A stretch of DNA of 64,000 nt from Spirodela intermedia (GCA_902729315.2 LR746279.1:3690001-3754000), one strand, 5' to 3'. Counted from the first letter of the stretch, positions 25,801 through 38,411 are shown. Translations and numbers: made by a program. The notes: generated from the sequence alone by a model not told the origin.

Positions 25801-27400
25801 GATCAAGGAGTCCAGCTGGAGACATTAAATTCAGCGCTGCATGGGAGGCAACCCATGGTTTTTATTTCATTTTGTTTGATCTCTGTTTTTCTTAGAATTT
25901 CGCAGTACTTGTTTCTGTGTTTGTTTTTCTTTCGAAAAAGTGCAGGAGGAGGAGTGTAAGATGAAGTGGAAAAGTAAAAACGAGGTTGAGGTGATGTCTT
26001 TCTGAGCTTCATCATTTATGAAAATATTTTTAATACTTAACTTTGCAGATATGCATGCTTCACTTGAAAATTATATTTTCTGCATATTCTGTTTCGAGTT
26101 TTCTGTGTCATTGAGGACAATGTCATTTTTAAGTTGGGGGGTGAAGTATTCATTATTAATTTATGCTGTAGGACGATTAAGAACATGTGTTTGCATTTTA
26201 TTCAACTTAGAACAGCAACTAAAAAAATAAAAATAAAATAAAATTCGGAAAAATTGCAACATCTATTTTCTGGTTTTCTGTCAGAAACAACAGACTGTCA
26301 AAAACAGCAGACAAAAAACAGCCCGAAATTTGAAATTCTAGAAGACCCTTTTCTCACATTTCAATCCCCTAGACATATATTACTGAAATTCGAAATTACA
26401 GCTATAAAGAAGATAGTTTTGATTTATTTTTGACAAATTTATTGCTGCTAAAACTGAAAACAGAAAACAGAACTGTCAGAACTATCTAATTTACAAATTC
26501 CTTACATCATATTGCATGCATGAAAAATTAAATCAATTAGATTGATTGATACCAAAAGATACTAGGAAGATTATTATTGAGTCAAAAGAATGATCTAGTA
26601 GCATGAAATGTTGGAATACTCCTTGGATACATGATAGATAACATGGATTTGATTTTACAGATTTTCACTTCATGATCTTGATGGATAATATTTACTTGAT
26701 GTGAAAATTTGATTGATCATTTGAGTTTAATGGAGATTTTTGCACCCTGATCTATAGGACTTGTGAGGAGAAATCACTTATTTCAAAAAAAAAAAAGAAA
26801 AAAAAAAGAGAGAGCAATGTGAAAAATCTAGAAACGAAGAGTACACATGGAGGGTGTGAGACATCATTCTCATTGTCGAAAATCGTGTATAGAAAAACAC
26901 TTGCTGAAAAATAAGTGGATAAAGTGAAAGCCCTGAAAATGAAGAGTACACATGGAGGGTGTGAGACATCATTCTTATTGTCGAAATTTGTCTACAGGAA
27001 AAGCTACTTATCCACTATATATATATAAAAAAAAAAAGAAGGAAGAAATATAGTGCAAACTTCAAAAATCAAGTCATAGAAAAAGGGAAATGTAAGATCA
27101 ATATTATTCTTGGATGAGTATTGATAATTGGAACATCTTGTAAATACATCTATTAGTGAAGAAGTGATAAAGATGTGAATAGAAGAAGTGAAGTCTAGAT
27201 TGTTATTCCAAGGAGTGTTTAAACATTTAAGTGCTTGACATCATTCTTAAATACTTGATATAAGAATCCAAAGTGTTTAAAGGTGCATCATTTCTAATTG
27301 TATTTCTTTTCTGTATTGAAATATGATGTTTGAGATTTGTAAATTTTTATTTTCGTAATTCCATTGCTAAGGGACTAGCAATGATTTAAGTTGGGGGGTG
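25801..27400 (+). other. Athila 3' noncoding region with two PPTs
   Basis: Between pol and the 3' LTR there is no envelope-like frame. It holds GCATGGGAGGCAACCCATGG just after pol, a polypurine tract AAGTTGGGGGGTG at 26131-26143, and an identical 13-mer at 27388-27400 touching the 3' LTR. The second is the functional plus-strand primer. Two direct repeats (GAAGAGTACACATGGAGGGT...) start near 26836 and 26940, and purine runs lie at about 26785-26815 and 27028-27046. Confidence 0.8.
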
Positions 27401-29023
27401 TGATAAGTCTTCATTATCATGAGTTAATAATTAGTAAATAATATAGTTTTAGCCTTAACTCATGATAAATAGACTTATATTTGTGTTAAAGCATGAAAAG
27501 TGGTTTTCAGTTGATTAACGTGAATTTTTGGGTAATTATGTGATTTTATACGATTTTTACAGTCTTAGTTTTGAGATAAATGAAGAACAAGAAATAAAAA
27601 TAAAAATATTGCAAAATGGGAGACCCGCCGGCCAGCCGGGCCCGCAAGCGGGTCGGAAGCGCAGTCGGGGAGTAGCCGCGAGCAGGGGCTCGAGCGGCTT
27701 GCTTGGATCGATAGGGGCACGTGTGCGCCACTCCCCTTCCACGTCACCGGTGGTCAGCCGGCTGTGGGGCAAGGAGTGGTCGTACACGCGAGAGGATTTT
27801 GCCTACAAAGCTAACTTTACTATATATTCGCCCGAAAATCGCGCACAACCGATGTGGGACTAAACCCGCGTCACACCTTCCTCAGGGGCGGGCGACCGCC
27901 GCGGGTTCGAATCCTCCCAGAGTCAAAATTCATATATTTTTAACTGATTATCGCGACTTTCCTGCAGATCGCCGGTGAAGGATTAAGCAACCGGAATCGC
28001 TGGATCATCGGCGAAAATCTCGTCAACGCGATTCGCGGAGCATTGCTACTAAAATTTCTGAACGATTCGCGATAAAAGGATCGCAATCCATCGAGTAAAT
28101 CATCTCCGATTGATCGACGAACAAGCCGTCGTCGGGAAGAGGACGATCCGCCGGGAGACCAGTCGCCACCTCCTGAGAGCGTACCAGATGCGATGAAGAG
28201 CCTCCTCTTGCTGCGCGGACCTGAGGATGAAGCTCCCTGACACGCGCCCCACCTCCATCCAGCTCCTCTCCGTCGGGTGACAGCCGCCGGAGAGCCGCAA
28301 AGTCGCCGTTTTTCCGCTCCGCCGGGTGACAGCCGCCGGAGACGATTCGACGACCCACTTCATTGATCTCTAGACTTCGCGAGAAGATCTAGAGATTGCC
28401 CACGTCGTCTTTGTCCAAGGAGAGCCTTCGAGGCCGTGGACACTGCACGACGATCCTCCCGAACGCTCAGGATTCCGGTGCATCGCCGACGCATCGCCGT
28501 CGCGACGCCGGAACTCTGTTTTCCTGCTTTCAATTTAATTTACGCTTCATTTAGTGATACTTTGTTGATTTTTATTTACCAAACTATACTTCGTTCAACT
28601 ACGATTCTTCCGGCTTTTACAGATCTTAATTTGATTAATTGAGTCGTCTGTAATCGCCTACGTAAGAATCGCCGGGCGGAACTCTGTTTCCGCCTGATTC
28701 GCGTTCGCCGGGCGCTGACGTCATCCTGACGTCCGCACCCTTATTTCCTTTTTTTCGTGAATTTTAAATATATTTCCTTTTTATTTCCTAGTATAAAATT
28801 CGTAAGAAAATCGTACTCATTGAGAAAAATTCTGAATAGTTACCAGATATTATATTACATCCCTGTGATCGACCTGGAAAATTACCGCTATTTTTGGAAT
28901 TTTTATTGAATTATAATTGATATATTTATTTTGAAATACTTCTAAATATCCGAAAATTCGTATTTTCTAGTTTTATAAATTTTATATTTGCGTGATTTAA
29001 TATACAACGACTGAGTCACGTCA
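27401..29023 (+). repeat. Athila 3' LTR
   Basis: 1623 bases, paired with 18741-20360. Differences are scattered substitutions plus small indels (for example in the stretch near 27617-27630, and the CTACAAAGCTAAC insertion near 27803). Followed by target duplication GGCCA. Confidence 0.95.
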
Positions 29024-29028
29024 GGCCA

Positions 29029-29516
29029 CATCCCTTCTTACAAGGCTTTCACTTATGACTATTTTTTGTCCAGAAAATAGTCTAGCCCCTTTTTTGTCAC
29101 TTGTATTTAAAGGGAGCTTGGGGAGAGAGAAAAAAAAGAAAAAATAGACAAATCTAGGGCATGAAAAACCCAATCCTCTCTAGTGGCTGTAATAGGAGTT
29201 ACAACATCATCTCCCTCTTTTTGTCCTCTCTCTCTTCCACTAGTGGCTGGTATTACTACTTCATTAACTGTCTTTGTTGTATTCTATTCTTCATACCTTG
29301 TCATTACTCTCTTATTTGTTGATTTACTGGTCATGAGGTGTGTTTATCCTCTTTAAGCCACAATAATCAAAGCCTTGCTTTATTACAGCCTATTCTACAT
29401 TTTCATTATCATTTATATACTAGAAGATCTGGTGTACTTGTATTCTATAGTTTCCACTACGTTGATAGATTAGTCCAAGCCTATTAAGATCCTGTTCCAA
29501 GTATTATTTTCTAACA
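29029..29516 (+). repeat. Copia 5' LTR, right fragment
   Basis: Continues the 5' LTR after the Athila insert and matches 33680-34174 (CATTTATGACTATTTTT..., CCTGTATTTAAAGGGAGCTT). Its TATTTAAA may be the LTR TATA box. It ends CTAACA, followed by the degraded primer site. Confidence 0.85.
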
Positions 29517-29589
29517 AACTAGTATCAAAGCTTAGTTAGAGTCTTATTTCAGTACAAATAGAGATACAAGATATCTACTAAGTTTGATA

Positions 29590-30320
29590 TTGAGAAGTTT
29601 GATCGAAGCATCAACTTTGGAATATGGTAGGTCAAGATGAGAGTCTTCTTGACCCACTAAGGGCTACATAAAGCATTATTAGAAAAAGTGAAAATGTCAA
29701 ACACTATGTCTATGGAAGCAAAATAAAAATTAGACGAAAAAACTCTTGTTGTAAATCAATTTAGTTTGTCTACTGAGGTTCTACGTGAGGTCATTCATGA
29801 ATCTACAATGACTGCATTATGATTAAAGTTGGAGTCATTGTATATGATCAGATCATCCACTAGTAAACTATTTTTGAAACAATATCTATTCATGCTCAAG
29901 ATGGCAGAAGGTATATCAATCAAAGCTCACCTTGATGAGTTTAGTTCTATTTTATTAGATTTAGAAAATATTGATAAAAAAGTAAAAGAGGAAGATCAAG
30001 GCATATTTTTGCTATGTTCCTTATCACCGTCATATAAACACTTTCGAGAAACTTTATTATATGTTAGAGATACTATATCTATTAAAAATGTTAAATCTTC
30101 ATTGTTTTCGAAAGAGTTGATTGATAAAGATATGATTATTATTTTGGAAGGACAGCAACATAAAGGTTTTATTGCAAGAGGTAGACCTAAGGAGAAAAGT
30201 TAAGAAGGAAATAGAGGTAAGTCAAGATCCAAATCAAAATCTAGAAATTAGTTTTATAATTATTGTCGCAAGAAAGGACATGTGAAGGCTGACCATTATA
30301 AACTAAAGAGAAGGTAACAA
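29590..30320 (+). pseudogene. Copia gag remnant
   Basis: Interrupted by stops and frame changes. Recognisable are an opening KFDRS..FGIWW-like stretch, a frame at 29829-30203 with the UBN2-type gag text (MLKMAEGISIKAHLDEFSSI, LLCSLSPSYKHFRETLLY), and a zinc knuckle near 30261 with CRKKGH (C-x4-H spacing). A tryptophan or glutamine codon has become a stop before the knuckle. Not functional. Confidence 0.8.
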
Positions 30321-30439
30321 GAAGACTCCAAAGAGTCTAATCGTGTTGAAAGTTCAGCATAGGCTAGCGTTGCCAAAAATGAAACTCATGATTTTGTTTT
30401 TTCTGTTCATACCATCAGATCCAAAGATGATTAAATCTC

Positions 30440-33400
30440 AGATACAAGTTATTCATACCATAGGACTCCTCATAGAGAGTATTTTTCCACTTATGAGAAG
30501 ATCAATGATGAAAATGTCTTAGTGAGAAATGATGCCTCATGTAAGACTCTTAGTATTAGCACAATTCGTATCAAAATGTTTGATGGTATCATAAGAATAT
30601 TATCTAATGTCGGGCATATTCCTAATTTGAAGAAAAATCTCATTTCTTTGGACACTCTTGAAGCTAATGACTACAAATATTTAGGTGAAAATGGGGTCAT
30701 AAAAATCAGCAAAGGAGCCCTTGTTGTGATGAAAAAAAAAAGATGTGGTACCCTCTACACCATATTAGGAATCACTACTTCTAGTTCAACCGATGTAATA
30801 TCTACCTCAATAATAGAAGATGTCACCAAATTGTGGCATATGAGGTTGGGATATATGAGTGAGAAAAGAATAGATCTATTAAACAAGAGAGACTTACTTT
30901 GTGGGCAAAATACCAGCAAGGTTGAATTTTGTGAGCATTTCATTTTAGGTAAGCATAAAAGAATTAACTTCCAAATGACAACTCACAAAACCAAAGGTAC
31001 TCTTGATTATATCTACTCAGATTTTTGGGGTTCTTCTCATGTCACTTCAAAAGGTGTTGCTCATTATTTTTTATCATTTATTAATGATTTTTTTGAAAAG
31101 TTTGGGTATTCATGCTTTAGCATAAATTTGAAGTTTTTATGTATTTTAAACTATGGAAGGCTTTGCTCGAAAGACAAATTAAGAAGAAAATGAAAAGACT
31201 GAGGATTGACAATGGTCTAAAGTTCTACTCCACCAAATTTAATGATTTCTATAAAAACAAAGATATTGTTAGGCACAAGACAATTTGTGATACTCCACAA
31301 CAAAATAGAGTTACAGAAAGAATGAATAAAACTCTATTAGAATGAGCCCATTGTATGTTATTATTTGCAAATCTTGGTCAAGACTTTTGACAAAATTAGT
31401 GTCTACAACTTGTCATCTTGTGAATAGATCTCCAGCCTCCACCATTAACTTCAAAGCTCTTGAAAAGTTTCATCAAGTAACCCTCCTAATTATTCATATT
31501 TAAAAATCTTTAGTTATTCAGCATATATCCATGTAAATGATAGTAAGTTGGAGCCTAGAGCTAAGAAGCATATCTTCTTTAATTATACCTCTAGAGTCAA
31601 AGGATACAAGTTATGACTTCTTGATCCTAAATTTCCAAAAGCTTTTAATTGAGAGAAATATTATTTTTGATGAAGTTGCAATTCTACATCTTAGAGAAAG
31701 GATGTCTACCACTAAAATTATAGATTCAAATAGCAGTACTCCAAATCAAGTAGAGTTAGATATATCTGATACAAATAAGATGTATTCCCAGCAATAGCAT
31801 ATTTCATTACCTGACATGTATTCTATGGAGATATCTTCACAAAACCAAAATTACTCTCTTGCCCATGATCAATCAAGGAGAGATACTAAGCCACCATTGA
31901 GATATAGATATGTTGATATAGTCACTTATGTATTGACCATTGCCGAAGAAACTTTAAATCTAAATGAGCCTTCTAAGTTTCAAGATGCTATATCTCGTGA
32001 GGATGCAAACAAGTGGCTAGTTGCTATGGAGGAAATTGAATCTCTCCATAAAAATCAGACTTGGGAGTTGGTGGAGGCTCCCAAAAGACAGATCATTAGT
32101 TGGAAGTGAGTTTTCAAGAATAAAGGAGGCACTCTAAACTCTATTGATGTTAAATATAAAACACAGTTAGTTGCAAAAGGTTACAGTCAAATCAAAGGTA
32201 TTGATTATAATGATATCTTTTCTCTTATCGTTAAGCACAGCTCTATATGTGTTCTATTATCTATTATTGCATCATATAATTTAGAGTTAGAATAGATGGA
32301 TGTTAAAATAGCCTTTCTTCATGGCAATCTTAAAGAACATATTTATATGCAGCAATCAAAAGGCTTTGAAAAGAGAAGCATATTTGTTTGCTGAAGAAAT
32401 CTCTATATGCCTAAAACAATCTCCTTGATAGTGATATAAGAGATTTGATACATTTATGACACAACATGAATTCTCTCACAATAAATTTGACAATTGTGTT
32501 TACTTTAAAAAGTTGTCAAATGATTTCTTTGTTTATTTGCTACTTTATGTCGACAATATGTTGATCACAGGAAAAGATATATTTGAAGTCAAAAAATTGA
32601 AAGCTTTACTCAATAGTGAATTTGAGATGAAAGATTTAGAAGTAGTCAAGAAAATTCTCGAAATGGAGATCTGTAGAAGTCAAAGTGAAGGTAAACTATA
32701 CTTATCCCAAACTAAGTACATTGAGAAAGTATTTAAGTATTTTAATATATGGGATGCTAAGCCTATTCATACTCCATTTACTGCTCATTTCAAACTTTCA
32801 AATTCCCTACCACCACAGTCCCCAATAGATGAAAATTTATGTCACATGTTCCATACTCTAGTGTTGTAGGTAGCATGATGTATGCTATGATATGCACTCA
32901 TCTTGATATATCACATGCAATCAATATATAAAGTTGTTATATGGCTAATTCGGGTAAAGCACATTGACATGCTGTTAAGTAGATTTTTAGGTACTTGAAG
33001 GGTAGTATTGATACATGTTTATAATTTGAGAGAACAAGTGTTATCCTGACTAGATTTGCAGATTCAGATTTTGCAAGAGATTTTGATAAACGGAGGTCAC
33101 TAATTGGTTATATAGTTTCAATTAGTAGATATATTGTTAGTTAAAAAGCTTCCCTACAGTCTACTATTGATGTGTTCACAATAGATGCAGAATTTATGAC
33201 ACTTACAGAGGCATTAAAAGAAGCTATATGATTAAGAGGTTTATTATCTGAATTATGTTCATGTCAAGCTTTAATTGTTATCTATTGTGATAGCCAAAGT
33301 ATTATTCATTTGACCAAAAATCAGATATATCATGAAAGGACAAAGCATATTAATGTTAAGCATCATTTTATCTGTGATATAATTTTTCCTCATGTGAAAT

Positions 33401-33500
33401 TAGTGTGCAAAAGATTAGTATTGAAGACAATTCAATTGATATGCTAACAAAATCTCTTCTCATTTCAAAGTTTCAACATTGTTTGAACTTGATTAGAGTT
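30440..33500 (+). pseudogene. Copia pol remnant (PR-INT-RT-RH)
   Basis: Ordered but broken domains: protease debris; GAG-pre-integrase with LWHMRLGYMSEKR near 30830; integrase with RIDNG near 31200 and QQNRVTERMNKTLLE, ended by TGA at about 31342-31344 where the family usually has CGA; reverse transcriptase with FDNCVYFKK and YVDNM (the second catalytic Asp is Asn) near 32546; RNase H with DADF-like text near 33063, and YCDSQSIIHL, ERTKHINVKHHF up to 33370. Many stops fit C-to-T decay. Copia domain order is clear. Dead element. Confidence 0.85.
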
Positions 33501-33634
33501 CACAGCACTTAGATCTAACCTCTCTTCTTCATTTTATCTTTGAGATAATGTATGCAACTATATTCTCTTCTGTTGCAATCATGAGGAGCTAATAGAATTT
33601 TTAGTATGAAGCTTTGAAGATCAAGGTGAAGATT

Positions 33635-34174
33635 TGTAAGGGTGACTTGGTCATCCTTCATTTAGCAAGGCCCATATGAGTCATATCCTTTTTTACTAAG
33701 CTTTCATTTATGACTATTTTTTTGTCCAAAAAATAATCCAGTCCTTTTTCTATCACCTGTATTTAAAGGGAGCTTAGGGAGAGAGAAAAAAGAGAGAAAA
33801 CAAACAAATCTAGGGCACGAGAAACCTAATCCTCTCTAGCAGCTACAAAAGGAGTTACGACATCATCTCCCTCTTTATGTCCTCTCTCTCCTCCACTGGT
33901 GGCTAGTATTACTATTTCATTAACTCTATCTATGTTGTATTATATTCCTCATACCTTGTCATTACTCACTTATTTATTGGTTTACTAGTCATGAGGTGTG
34001 TTTATCTTCTTTAGACCACAGTAATTAAAGTTCTACTTTATTACATGTCATTCTATATTTTCATTATCATTTATATATTAAAAAACTTGCTATACTTATA
34101 CTTTCTAGTTTCCACTACACTGATAGACTAGTCTAGGCCCATTAAGATCATATTCCAAGCACTATTCCTTAATA
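33635..34174 (+). repeat. Copia 3' LTR
   Basis: TGTAAGGGTGACTTGG...CCTTAATA, 540 bases, matching the split 5' LTR with clearly more divergence than between the Athila LTRs. The terminal CA has become TA. Confidence 0.87.
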
Positions 34175-34179
34175 GAAAT

Positions 34180-34879
34180 TGTTAACACACCCCCTCCTTT
34201 GGCTTGCATCATCTACCTCACCATAAGCTCCCCTTATTTCTTGTGTATCACTCTAATAGTTGAATAAAACTCACCGCACTTCTTCCAATATATAGCCTCA
34301 AGAGGTGGTTGAAGACCATTTCCACAGTCAATTTCTTGTAACAAGGGAAACGCATTAGCCAATAGTGATTCATAAAATAAATCGGCAACTTTTTGGGTAA
34401 GAAAACCAAAGGTGGAAATATTGCAAATGACAATAAATGAAAATGTGCCCATTCTTTGGGTTCAAAAAAGATGAAAAGTTGAAACAGTAAAAGGCGGACA
34501 TGGGACGACAAAGACTATTAAAGATGGATCTTTCTAACCCTGATGTGACATCCCCATATTAATTTGAAAGAACATTTGATACACAACAATCATAAACCGC
34601 CCCAAGTGGGAGGATCCTAAAGGATAATACTTCCCTTGCTAGTAAAAAAGCTGTCTTTGCAATTTCTATTAAACACTCAGATCATTGATGCTTAACATAT
34701 TTTAAAGATAATACTACCAAAAAAGTTTTGAACATTTTATCTGAGAAGTGTGATGAATCAAATAACATGTGTTTAGATGTTTGGTAAAATGAGAAAAAAA
34801 AATATTAGATCTCAAACTTTCAAGCAACCAGCCTTGTCAGCTGATTTATGAATCCCATCTCCTTCAGCAACTAGTGATC
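34180..34879. other. Spacer right of the copia element
   Basis: Short minus-strand frames near 34234-34511 show no recognised domain. Nothing else supported. Confidence 0.4.
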
Positions 34880-36060
34880 TGGCTCCTTCAACAGATAACA
34901 GGCAAGGTGCATAAAGGATTATTTTCTTGCTTTTGATAAATGACTGCCCGAGCAATCAATAAAGTAAAAAACTATTCAGACAGCTGAAGCATTAACTAAG
35001 TATTTTTAACTGCTGGTAAACTACCTGTTAAAGAATTGCTATTCACTTTGCTTCCTCATAACCTGTCATGAGTTTCCATGACAGCTACTGCTGCCTCTCT
35101 TAGCTGACAAATGGCATCCAAATGCCTTGCGTTAATTTAGAACTAAAAATAATTTCCAATTCCATTACTAACAAGAATGACAACGAGATCTCTCATTATA
35201 TAATATCCCCCAGTCTACGAGATAAATCAAACTTCCATCTTTTACTGATCTCCGTTCCCACAAGCGTCACCAAAATAGAAAACAGGCAATTACAAAGCGA
35301 AAGAGGGGGACACACACCCAGAGTTTTAAGTAAAACGTCACAGAGGCAGTCAGCGTTCTCAGTACCCGGATACATCATTGAATCCAATTCTAATTAGTCA
35401 CAGAGAACATTGAATACCGGCGCTCCGGGGTCGTGCCGATTTCGGTGCTGTAAGTGTCCAGCCACCTCGTAGCTATGACACGACGAAGGCAAGCGCGACC
35501 CCAGGAAAGCGGTTACATGTCAAGGATAGTTGCGGATGAGGACAGCATGAAGAGAAGTGAGAGAAGCGTTGCCGTGGGGATTCGGCCTTCTGTTTGTACC
35601 ACCACAAGGTATTTTATCCCTCATCGCTGAAACACAGAAACCGGCGAAAAATTAAGGCCACTCGCCGTTCGATGGTCTAAGTTGGCACCGTGTCTCTTTA
35701 GCACTTATCAACGCGGTAAGACAGGCACTGCAGTCACCTTTCTTGAGTTTTGACGATTAGGAGCTTGAATTTCAAAAGTGGTTCAGCGGTCAAGGATGAC
35801 TGAGTCCGCTGGATTATTAAATTCAAAGCAGGAACTGCGAAGTACCATAATCTTTGACATAGAATAGGCGAAGAGATCTTCCCTTAATACTAAGCTGAAA
35901 CGGTAAACAATGAAAATCTGACAATCTGTCTTAACCATTGCCTCTCCATAAAAGAAGCTTTAACCATTCAGCTTTTCGACTAAGGAACCGTAGACTTAAT
36001 GGTGATTGATGTTTTTTTATTGAAATTTATTTCAGGACATTCATAAAGGTTTCTAGACTT
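34880..36060. repeat. Unidentified repeat unit, copy 2
   Basis: Same unit as 16640-18000 in the same orientation: AACTATTCAGACAGCTGAAGC, CCATTACTAACAAGAATGAC, TGAATCCAATTC, GTGTCCAGCCACC, GAAGAGAAGTGAGAG, and TTATTTCAGGACATTCATAA at the right end. It is more GC-rich and retains more CG than copy 1, which looks C-to-T decayed. No frame is conserved between copies. Confidence 0.65.
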
Positions 36061-36189
36061 AAGGGTGATTGACATTCAAAAATATGATGTTTCTAGACTT
36101 ACATACCTTTGGTTCTCATGGATTATTAATGTTTACTATTAAAGTGCACAATTGTCATCACTCTGGCTAGACAGAGAAATACCCAGGTA

Positions 36190-36483
36190 GAACATGGGGT
36201 TCAAAGCTATAGAAAGAGCCCGGCTTTGCGGGGTCGTTCCGCCTTCGGTGCTGGAAGTCTCCAGCCTCTTCGTAGCTGTGACGAAACCCACGCACTTTTG
36301 ACATCAGCTATAGTTGGGGAGGATGACAGCACGAAGAGAAGTGAGACACGCGAGGAAAGCTCTAGGAAAGCCTTCTGTTTGTGCCATCACGAGCTTTGTT
36401 ACTCTCGTCGGAAAGCAGAAACGTACGAAATAGGCTTTAAACGCCACTGGCGGTTGGATGATGGTCTAGCGATGGCATATTAA
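36190..36483. repeat. Unidentified repeat unit, partial copy 3
   Basis: Carries the central block only: CGGGGTCGTTCCGCCTTCGG (copy 2 has CGGGGTCGTGCCGATTTCGG), TCCAGCCTCTTCGTAGCTGTG, and GCACGAAGAGAAGTGAGA. Direct tandem to copy 2. Confidence 0.65.
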
Positions 36484-37699
36484 TAGATCGAAATAAACCA
36501 TAACATTCCATGTTGACAGGTTCGAAGAGCAATTCGGTTAAAAGGGTCACGATAATGTGGACAAAAAATGATATCAAATTCACTACTCTGTGGTATCTAT
36601 CGGTGTCGACAAGCCATAGACCTGACTGAACCACCATAATGTTATATCTTTCCCATTTGTAGGTTACTCCATTTATCTGCTGCTGCGATTTTATCTTCCA
36701 ATTTATGCCACTATTTATGCCTAGCCGTGGACTCTATCTACCTCTTTTTGCTTCACATGTAAGATTCCCCTTAAAGCCCTAATGGTACCGAAAATACGAC
36801 GCTGTACTGGTAACTACTAAAATGAAAATAGAATCTGATAAGAAAGCTTAAAATAGAGGGGCCAACTTCTGAACATAGTGCCTGAAAAACCTTCAATCTT
36901 ATTCATTACAAACAGGAGTGTCTTGCAAGAGGATAACAGAATATCGTCCAGATAATCAAAAACAGTTGATGTACCCTCGGGTGCTTTTCATGCAAGCACA
37001 GCTCACGCGACTGCCATTCTACGAAGTTCGTACCATTAAGGTTGGAAGCTGGCAAACCGCCATAGTCGATCCGGAAATGGGCATGCGAAGACCCTGTAGT
37101 GGAGTCAGACGAGACGCTGAGGTTGAACCCGTCACATTACTCTCTCCCCGACCTTTCCGAAAGGGGTTAACGTTCAATTCGTGTCTCGATGTGTAGCTGT
37201 TCACCGGTTATTTAACGTGGGCCAACGAATGAACGTATACACATTTCGGAAGAGATCTGAAAGCATTCCTAATGGTAAGAGTACTTTGTCATCTTCGTGA
37301 ACGTTCTTTACATGTATTTGAAACGACGACCTTTCCAGTTTCCCAGGACACATTGGATGTTGTAAAACACTTTACTATGCAAACAATGGAAAACACATTA
37401 CAGTTGTATAAAAGAGATATAGAACATCCCAATGGCCTTCTGCACGAGTTTTGGGCACAGGTAATCCTGGAGCAGTATGGTGCGAATTCACCATTGGCCC
37501 CTCTTGTTTCCGTAAAAGAAGGAAGAGCAAAGTAGATGTCTCGGTTAGCAGACGGGCCAAACCACGCACTGCCGCCGGGTCGGGTGCACTTCTTCGCGGT
37601 CTGATCAGAGGTCGAGACAACTGGTTAACTAGGGATATGGAAGATGGGTTCTGGATTGTTCTCTCAACTTTCCATTTCTTCGAATTCCACACGATGGTA
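36484..37699. other. Gene-free region
   Basis: Frames of up to 120 codons on either strand show no recognisable family. No supported feature. Confidence 0.4.
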
Positions 37700-38240
37700 A
37701 CAAATTCAGTTGATGAACGGGTCGAGTGGCTATCCATGACTAACTCTGTAAATAAGGGAAACTTTTGATCATAACGTGGAAATAGTCATTGTTGAGAGGA
37801 TAATAATCTCAATATAAACAAAGAACTCCAAGCCCTTCTTCTTCCTCATGGCTAATTTTCTCTTTTGGGTCACCACCGAGATTTGGAGAAAGACGAAGCC
37901 CCGTATCAAGCACGAAAGGTCCAACGGAACATCTCTTGGATTTTTTAACTTTTCCACACAAGGCCTTCAAAGGTTTGACGATGAACAGGTCGAGCAGCTG
38001 ATGTTAGCAATTCCGAGTGAACAACAAAACTTTGTATACGTGATAGGGGACTGGTGCTTGTTGAGACGAGGACAGTTTGAGTATAAACAAAAAACTCTTA
38101 GCCAGTCTTCTTCCGCATCCCTAATTTTGTTTCAAATTCTTAGATCAATGAAACTCATACTAAACGTGATAGCACCAATGAGTATGCATTAAATTTTTTT
38201 CTCAACCCGTAGAGCCTTCAAAGGTTTGCTATGATCAAAG
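37700..38240 (+). repeat. Diverged tandem duplication, about 270-base unit
   Basis: Blocks repeat in order: GTTGATGAACGGGTCGAG / TTGACGATGAACAGGTCGAG, GTTGAGAGGATAATAATCTC / GTTGAGACGAGGACAGTTTG, ATATAAACAAAGAACTCC / GTATAAACAAAAAACTC, and GCCTTCAAAGGTTTG twice. No conserved frame. Confidence 0.55.
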
Positions 38241-38411
38241 GAACGCCTTTTGAAGCGCCAGTCGCGTAGGGCGACCGGGCCAGGCCGAGCCCCTCTGAAT
38301 TAGTTAAGGCTTTGATGACTCAAGATGAATATTAGGGATTACAACCTAACGTAAGTTAACTTACATGTTTCAATCGTATTTTCAGAATACGTTGAAGAAA
38401 GACCAGGCACC

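Larger units (their letters stand above)
18741..29023 (+). mobile_element. Near-intact Ty3/gypsy element, Athila type
   Basis: Full-length element of 10.28 kb with TG...CA LTRs, primer site, gag-pol, polypurine tract and a perfect 5-base target duplication GGCCA (18736-18740 and 29024-29028). Athila placement rests on the tRNA-Asp primer site, the reverse-transcriptase text ([21 protein letters not shown]), an integrase without chromodomain, and long LTRs (established family traits). No envelope-like frame is present after pol. One coding break, near 20845, was found. The two LTRs differ by roughly 20 substitutions and a few indels by eye, so it is much younger than the solo LTR or the copia host. 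Confidence 0.95.
18692..34174 (+). mobile_element. Decayed Ty1/copia element, host of the nest
   Basis: Outer element of a nest. Its 5' LTR begins at 18692 (TGTAAGGGTGACTTGG), is interrupted at 18740 by the Athila element, and resumes at 29029, ending CTAACA at 29516. The 3' LTR is 33635-34174. Removing the insert gives an LTR of about 537 bases against 540. A degraded initiator-methionine primer site (ACTAGTATCAAAGC) follows the 5' LTR. Flanks are AAAAT (18687-18691) and GAAAT (34175-34179), a target duplication with one mismatch. Domain order is gag, protease, integrase, reverse transcriptase, RNase H, which is copia order. The gag and RT style suggest the Tork group, with moderate confidence. 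Confidence 0.88.

Noticed and set aside
25801-27400. Envelope-like gene in the Athila element
   Set aside because: Only frames of about 70 codons, no signal peptide plus anchor pattern; the region is noncoding.
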